Origin: CAVPHV01 sp963704825
GTDB taxonomy: Bacteria > Actinomycetota > Acidimicrobiia > Spongiisociales > UBA5794
DNA length: 64,000 nucleotides
Reading direction: 5' to 3'
Assembly: GCA_963704825.1 (NCBI GenBank)
Contig: CAVPHV010000003.1
Span: 186,001-250,000 of the forward strand
The translations under genes and the position numbers were made by a program. The notes beneath the pieces were generated by a model that saw only the letters and a program-made list of their open reading frames with translations, ran no database searches and was not told the origin of the DNA. Shown here one piece after another: positions 62,020 to 64,000 of the stretch (within the stretch, counting starts at the first letter, position 1; each line of letters starts with the position of its first letter).

Positions 62020-63119
62020 CCGAAGTCCCGACATTCGACTACGCGGCACGGGTGGCGCGGGCGCGCGTCGCGATGGAGCGCTCCGGCATCGATGTGATGC
62101 TCGCCTCGCTGGGATCCGAGCTTCCCTATCTCACGGGGTACCAGGCCATGCCGCTGGAGCGCCTCACGATGGCAGTCATTCCTCGCGACGGAGACGCCAC
62201 GTTGGTGGTGCCGGAACTCGAGGCGCCTCGGGTGGAGCGCCACGACGATGTCTTCGAGGTACTCGCCTGGGGTGAAACCGCAGACCCGATCGAGATCGTC
62301 GCGAGTCTGATCGGCTCCCGGACCCGGGCTGCAATCGGCGACCGCACCTGGGCCGTGTTCCTGTTGGGGCTGCAGAGAGCCTTGCCGGCGATCGAGTTCA
62401 CTTCGGCCCGCGATCTCACGGCGGCGCTGCGGCTGATCAAGGAGCCGGCCGAGATCGACCTGCTGCGGCGGGCTGCCGAGGCCGTCGATCGAGTAGCGGC
62501 CCGCCTGGCGGCGCACCACTTCGCCGGCAAGACGGAACGCCGTCTCTCGCGCGAAGTGATCGACATGACCCAGGAGGAGGGGTGCGAAACGGTTGACTTC
62601 GCCATTGTGGCTTCGGGACCAAATGGTGCATCTCCGCACCACGAACCCGATGAACGGGTCATTGGCGCAGGCGACAGCGTGGTGATCGACTTTGGGGGAA
62701 CGATCCACGGGTACCACTCGGACACGACGCGGACTTTTCACGTTGGCGAGCCGAGTGCGGACTACCGCGAGGTCCATGAGGTAGTGCGCCGAGCACAAGC
62801 TGCAGGTGCCGATGCGGTGCGGCCGGGTATTGAAGCCCAATCCGTCGACGCCGTGGCCCGCAAGATCATCAGCGATGCCGGCTACGGCGACTACTTCATC
62901 CATCGGCTCGGGCATGGGATCGGTCTCGACGTCCACGAGGACCCGTATCTGGTGACCGGAAACTCCCAGCTACTCGAGCCGGGGATGACGTTCTCCATCG
63001 AGCCCGGCGTCTACCTGCCGGGCCGGTTTGGGGTTCGGATCGAGGACATCGTGGTCTGCACCGAGGCAGGGGTCGATCGCCTCAATCGATCGCCCCGCGA
63101 GTTGGTCGTCGTTCACTAG
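62016..63119 (+). CDS. M24 metallopeptidase (Xaa-Pro aminopeptidase-like)
   Basis: The 367-residue pita-bread enzyme has an N-terminal creatinase-like domain and a catalytic domain with the five metal ligands: DFGGTIHGYHSDTTRTF (two Asp), HRLGHGIGLDVHE (His), FSIEPGVYLPGRFGVRIED (Glu and Glu). It cleaves N-terminal residues before proline, or acts on a related substrate. It overlaps the LipB-LipA stop by 4 bp (ATGA), so it is in the same operon, with no evident functional link. Confidence 0.92.
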   Translation: MTEVPTFDYAARVARARVAMERSGIDVMLASLGSELPYLTGYQAMPLERLTMAVIPRDGDATLVVPELEAPRVERHDDVFEVLAWGETADPIEIVASLIGSRTRAAIGDRTWAVFLLGLQRALPAIEFTSARDLTAALRLIKEPAEIDLLRRAAEAVDRVAARLAAHHFAGKTERRLSREVIDMTQEEGCETVDFAIVASGPNGASPHHEPDERVIGAGDSVVIDFGGTIHGYHSDTTRTFHVGEPSADYREVHEVVRRAQAAGADAVRPGIEAQSVDAVARKIISDAGYGDYFIHRLGHGIGLDVHEDPYLVTGNSQLLEPGMTFSIEPGVYLPGRFGVRIEDIVVCTEAGVDRLNRSPRELVVVH

Positions 63120-63233
63120 TGCGGTTGCCGATGGACCGTTTCGGCTGAGACGATTGGCCCCTAGCGGGCGTCGGACGTCAGCGCGAGCCTTGGGGTAGAA
63201 CTCGGAAAGAATGTTGCGGCTCCAGGAGTGATC

Positions 63234-63941
63234 ATGTGGCTGCCAGCTCTGTTCCTGTGTTTCTCTCCCGAGGTCGACGTAGCCGCGGGGATCGTGGTCG
63301 GTGTGCTTGGGATTGACGCGATACGTCACACCACCAACCACCGCTACCTCGGTCTTTCCCTCATCCCGTTGGTACTCGGGATTCACCAACTGATCGAAGC
63401 GGTGGCGTGGTGGGGACTGCAGGGGAAGGTCGACCCTGCCACCGGCGAGTCGGCGATCACCTTGTACCTGGCGCTGGCCTTCGTGGTCGTGCCGCTCTTG
63501 GTTCCCGTCGCCATCGTCGGCATCGAGCCGGAACTCCGGCGGCGACGGTGGATGATGCCCTCGGTTGTCGCCGGATGTGTGGCGGCAAGCGTGCTGGCTC
63601 AAGCATTGGCCGAGGGTCCGGTGCAGGCCGCCATCGGTGGGCGCTACATCGCCTACTCGGTTGACCTCGAACACGGCGGTCTGATCGTGGTGCTCTACGT
63701 GGTGGCGACCTGTGTTCCGCTGCTCATGTCGAGTCACCGTCGACTCGTCACGTTCGGTGCGGCGAACATCGTGGTCGTCGCCGGCTTGTCGTGGCTGCAG
63801 GGGACCGGGCTCATCTCGCTGTGGTGTGCCTGGGCGGCGGTGGGGAGCATCGTGATTGCGGCCTACGTGAGGTCGGCCAACGGCCGCTACTCAGGTCCGG
63901 GGTCCGGTCACAGGCTGCCGCGCCGGTCCATGATCGCGTGA
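63234..63941 (+). CDS. DUF6629-like polytopic membrane protein
   Basis: The 235-residue protein has about seven membrane helices. It begins MWLPALFLCFSPEVDVAAGI, has the conserved GIDAIRHTTNHRYL and IPLVLGIHQLIEAVAWWGLQ, matching DUF6629 membrane proteins of unknown role. CCAGGAG lies just before the ATG, favouring 63234 over GTG 63228. It stands alone after the M24 gene; the 114-bp gap before it has no visible gene. Confidence 0.75.
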   Translation: MWLPALFLCFSPEVDVAAGIVVGVLGIDAIRHTTNHRYLGLSLIPLVLGIHQLIEAVAWWGLQGKVDPATGESAITLYLALAFVVVPLLVPVAIVGIEPELRRRRWMMPSVVAGCVAASVLAQALAEGPVQAAIGGRYIAYSVDLEHGGLIVVLYVVATCVPLLMSSHRRLVTFGAANIVVVAGLSWLQGTGLISLWCAWAAVGSIVIAAYVRSANGRYSGPGSGHRLPRRSMIA

Positions 63942-64000
63942 GGGCTGGTGCCGCGCCGGCACCCCTTCGAGCCGAGTTGGCGTAAGGTCTGACCTCTCGT

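Overview
The window is high-GC, densely coded DNA from an actinobacterium. A NucS mismatch endonuclease, a DUF222/HNH gene with an actinobacterial-type LexA box, a family-5 uracil-DNA glycosylase, an F420-type LLM oxidoreductase, an Eis-like acetyltransferase and a SufB with an intein all point to Actinomycetota. The ba3-type oxidase and the stand-alone acyl-CoA mutase subunit make an uncultured Acidimicrobiia-like lineage my best guess, but that is inference and not a sequence match. I saw no rRNA, tRNA, CRISPR array, insertion sequence or phage module.

Layout. 0-4 kb: a truncated acyltransferase, an SOS-box HNH gene and a secreted protein whose 3' end holds a 355-bp tandem duplication. 4-10.7 kb: a YihY/BrkB membrane protein, a heterodimeric ABC exporter and a PLP enzyme. 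10.7-14.8 kb: an eroded patch with a MazEF-like toxin-antitoxin pair, a LysR regulator and shards of at least six unrelated genes, including 27 codons of dnaB. 14.8-24.8 kb: an Eis-like acetyltransferase, intein-containing sufB, a ba3 cytochrome oxidase operon (IIa-II-I), nucS, ispD and a group-2 sigma factor. 24.9-38 kb: a predicted glycosidase, uracil-DNA glycosylase, an M23 peptidase, sufD-Rieske-sufC, a sirtuin, fumC, an MFS transporter, pncB, trmO and an AraC regulator. 38-44.7 kb: an ECF sigma/anti-sigma pair, a secreted SGNH-type lipoprotein and an MFS transporter, plus two paralogous lipoproteins. 44.7-47.8 kb (minus strand): sufC2-sufS-sufU-pncA. 47.9-57 kb: LLM oxidoreductase, MBL hydrolase, acyl-CoA dehydrogenase, a thioredoxin/DsbB pair, acyl-CoA mutase and small lipoproteins. 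57-64 kb: a lipoate cluster with lpd, a 2-oxoacid dehydrogenase E2, a continuous LipB-LipA fusion, an M24 peptidase and a membrane protein.

How the genes work together. Iron-sulphur assembly is scattered over three loci spanning 30 kb (sufB; sufD-Rieske-sufC1; sufC2-sufS-sufU), with two SufC ATPases. LipA, the uracil-DNA glycosylase and the Rieske protein are likely clients. The E2, E3 and lipoylation genes form one translationally coupled run. PncA, PncB and the sirtuin form an NAD salvage and consumption set. A 34-bp promoter element, 31/34 identical in two copies, lies the same distance upstream of the ECF sigma gene and of the SGNH lipoprotein gene. This suggests a small autoregulated envelope regulon.

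Caution. Four genes (the secreted protein, the first ABC subunit, the MazF-like toxin and the E2) are each broken by one extra base in a 2-4-nt homopolymer. Because E2 should be essential, residual assembly indels are at least as likely as true decay.
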